A stretch of DNA of 13,909 nucleotides from DASZTV01 sp035548055 (GTDB lineage: Bacteria > Actinomycetota > Actinomycetes > JAFAQI01), in the NCBI GenBank assembly GCA_035548055.1, contig DASZTL010000062.1, positions 1 to 13,909 of the forward strand. The letters are read 5' to 3'. The notes beneath the pieces are model-generated. The model had not been told where the DNA came from, did no database searches, and saw nothing but the letters and a program-made list of their open reading frames with translations. A program made the translations under genes and the position numbers. Below, piece by piece: positions 12,603 through 13,909 of the stretch (position 1 is its first letter; every line of letters starts with the position of its first letter).

Positions 12603-13909
12603 GCCGCGACGCCGGCGGCTACGCGCCGATCGAGTCGTACGCCGCCATCGGTGACGGCCGCACCGTCGCACTGGTCAGCACCGACGGGCGCATCGACTGG
12701 TGGCCGGTGCCCGCACTCGACGCCGAACCCACGTTCGCCGCGATTCTCGACCCCCAACGGGGCGGCTACATCGAACTCGAGCCGGTGCAACCCTACGAGT
12801 CGACCCGCCGGTACCTGCCGGACACGAACATGCTCGAAACCACCTTCGCCACCGATCGCGGGGTCGTGCGCGTCACCGACTGCCTGCCGCTCGGACGCTC
12901 GGGCCGGCTGGCATGGAGTGAGCTGGCGCGAAAGGTCGAAGTACTCAGCGGTGCGGTAGAGATGCGGTGGACCGTCGCACCGGGCACGCAGCTCGAGACC
13001 GCCGAACCCTGGATCGCGGACCGGCGTGACGCCTTGGTCATCCGGGTCAGCGAGGACCAGCTCGTGCTTCGGCACTTCGACGTCGGCGAGCCGGTCTCGG
13101 ACGGGCACCGCGCTTCCGCGACCTTCACTGCGGTGCCCGGCCGGCCCGGTCTGCTCGCCGTACTCGGGACGACGGATGCGCCTCTCTTCCTGGCCGATCG
13201 TGACGAGCTCGAACGCCACTTCGCGATCACCGAGCGGCACTGGCACGAGTGGGCGGCGGCCATCAACTACGACGGACCGTGGCAAGAGCAGGTGCACCGC
13301 TCCGCACTCGCGCTACGGCTGTTGCAGTACGTGCCGACGGGTGCCGTCGCTGCCGCGCCGACGACCTCGCTACCCGAGGCGATCGGGGGCGCCAAGAACT
13401 GGGACTACCGCTTCATGTGGGTTCGGGACTGCGCCTTCACCATCGACGCTCTCCTGACCCTGAGCCTGCATGACGAGGCGCAGGCAGCGGTTCAGTGGAT
13501 GTTGGGTGCACTGCGCAAGACGGAGCCGGAGCTGCACGTGTTCTACCGGCTGGACGGCTCCGCGCCGACCAGGCACATCGAGCATCCCGATGTGCCTGGC
13601 TACCGCGGGAGCTCACCGGTGCGGATCGGGAACGACGCCGCCGACCAGCAGCAGCTCGGGACGTACGGCGACCTCCTCGACATGATCTGGCAGTACGTCG
13701 ACGCCGGACACTGCCTCGATCCGAAGACAGCACGACTGCTCACTGAGCTCGTCGATCGATGCTGCGATACCTGGCATCGCAAGGACTCCGGCATCTGGGA
13801 GCTTCCCACCCAGCGGCATTACACGATCTCGAAGGTCGGGTGCTGGACGGCGTTGGACCGCGCGGTCCGACTGCACGAAGCAGGTCAGCTGCTGAGTGAC
13901 CACGTCGAC
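12599..13909 (+). CDS. Glycoside hydrolase family 15 protein (glucoamylase/trehalase-like), 3'-truncated by the window
   Basis: 437 codons are visible, open to the right edge; family members are usually about 590-670 residues, so roughly two thirds is present. GH15 enzymes hydrolyse alpha-glucosidic bonds by inversion; actinobacterial members include trehalases. The N-terminal beta domain (about 1-230) begins with IESYAAIGDGRTVALVSTDG and RIDWWPVPALD, standard for this bacterial branch. The (alpha/alpha)6 domain shows GGAKNWDYRFMWVRDCAFT (about 263-281), RIGNDAADQQQLGTYGDLLD (about 341-360) and GIWELPTQRHYTISKVG (about 399-415), where the Glu of GIWE is the expected general acid. The general base near the C-terminus is beyond the edge. 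There is no signal peptide, so it is cytoplasmic. It is coupled by ATGA to the SDR gene. Confidence 0.92.
   Translation, partial: MSRDAGGYAPIESYAAIGDGRTVALVSTDGRIDWWPVPALDAEPTFAAILDPQRGGYIELEPVQPYESTRRYLPDTNMLETTFATDRGVVRVTDCLPLGRSGRLAWSELARKVEVLSGAVEMRWTVAPGTQLETAEPWIADRRDALVIRVSEDQLVLRHFDVGEPVSDGHRASATFTAVPGRPGLLAVLGTTDAPLFLADRDELERHFAITERHWHEWAAAINYDGPWQEQVHRSALALRLLQYVPTGAVAAAPTTSLPEAIGGAKNWDYRFMWVRDCAFTIDALLTLSLHDEAQAAVQWMLGALRKTEPELHVFYRLDGSAPTRHIEHPDVPGYRGSSPVRIGNDAADQQQLGTYGDLLDMIWQYVDAGHCLDPKTARLLTELVDRCCDTWHRKDSGIWELPTQRHYTISKVGCWTALDRAVRLHEAGQLLSDHVD

Noticed and set aside
11957..13297. Long antisense open frame (about 446 codons) opposite the SDR and GH15 genes
   Set aside because: It lies opposite two well-defined enzymes, is rich in Arg/Pro/Ser/Gly with no recognisable motif, and is a usual by-product of high-G+C codon bias.
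1..13909. tRNA, rRNA, CRISPR, insertion sequence or prophage features
   Set aside because: No cloverleaf-like segment, regular repeat-spacer pattern, transposase/integrase motif or terminal inverted repeats were seen.

Overview
The window is high-G+C DNA with G/C-rich third codon positions. It carries several typically actinobacterial families: a SigE-family ECF sigma factor, a WhiG/FliA-type sigma factor, a DevR-like NarL regulator, an F420-dependent LLM oxidoreductase, DUF5709 and DUF1360 proteins, and a GH15-SDR pair. I read it as a chromosomal segment of an actinomycete (Actinomycetota), possibly one with motility or chemosensory genes. I cannot name a genus. I saw no rRNA, tRNA, CRISPR array, transposase or phage gene. 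Every gene assignment here comes from reading motifs in the sequence; no database search was run.

Left part (1-4410). A SigE-family sigma factor (55-600, minus) overlaps by ATGA with a downstream gene that is cut by the left edge. Divergent from it is a secreted six-cysteine protein (656-1414) whose start is best read as TTG. Then come a secreted NlpC/P60 peptidase (1421-2290, minus), a divergent secreted PHP-type metallohydrolase of the CehA/McbA kind (2454-3740, plus) and a membrane-anchored protein with a HESMH zinc-protease motif (3727-4410, minus). Four of these five complete genes look exported or cell-envelope directed.

Centre (4467-8229). A WhiG/FliA-like sigma factor is followed after 12 bases by a CheB methylesterase that lacks a receiver domain. 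Upstream lies a 432-base gene-free stretch with repeats and hairpins, then a NarL/DevR-type regulator whose receiver has lost its phospho-acceptor Asp (Glu54 instead). A divergent gene encodes a secreted protein of unknown function. This chemosensory/sigma block with no phosphorylatable domain is the most unusual part of the window.

Right part (8226-13909). A minus-strand run reads, from upstream to downstream: F420-dependent LLM oxidoreductase, DUF5709 acidic protein, DUF1360 membrane protein, a 109-residue possible three-helix-bundle protein, a hemerythrin-like HHE protein and an 87-residue disordered protein. Divergent from it, an SDR oxidoreductase is translationally coupled (ATGA) to a GH15 glycosidase that runs off the right edge. 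The make-up resembles general-stress/redox gene sets of actinomycetes, which is inference from family content.

All three convergent gene pairs are extremely tight (a 6-base gap, a 14-base overlap and a 4-base overlap), so transcription termination there must occur inside the opposing gene.
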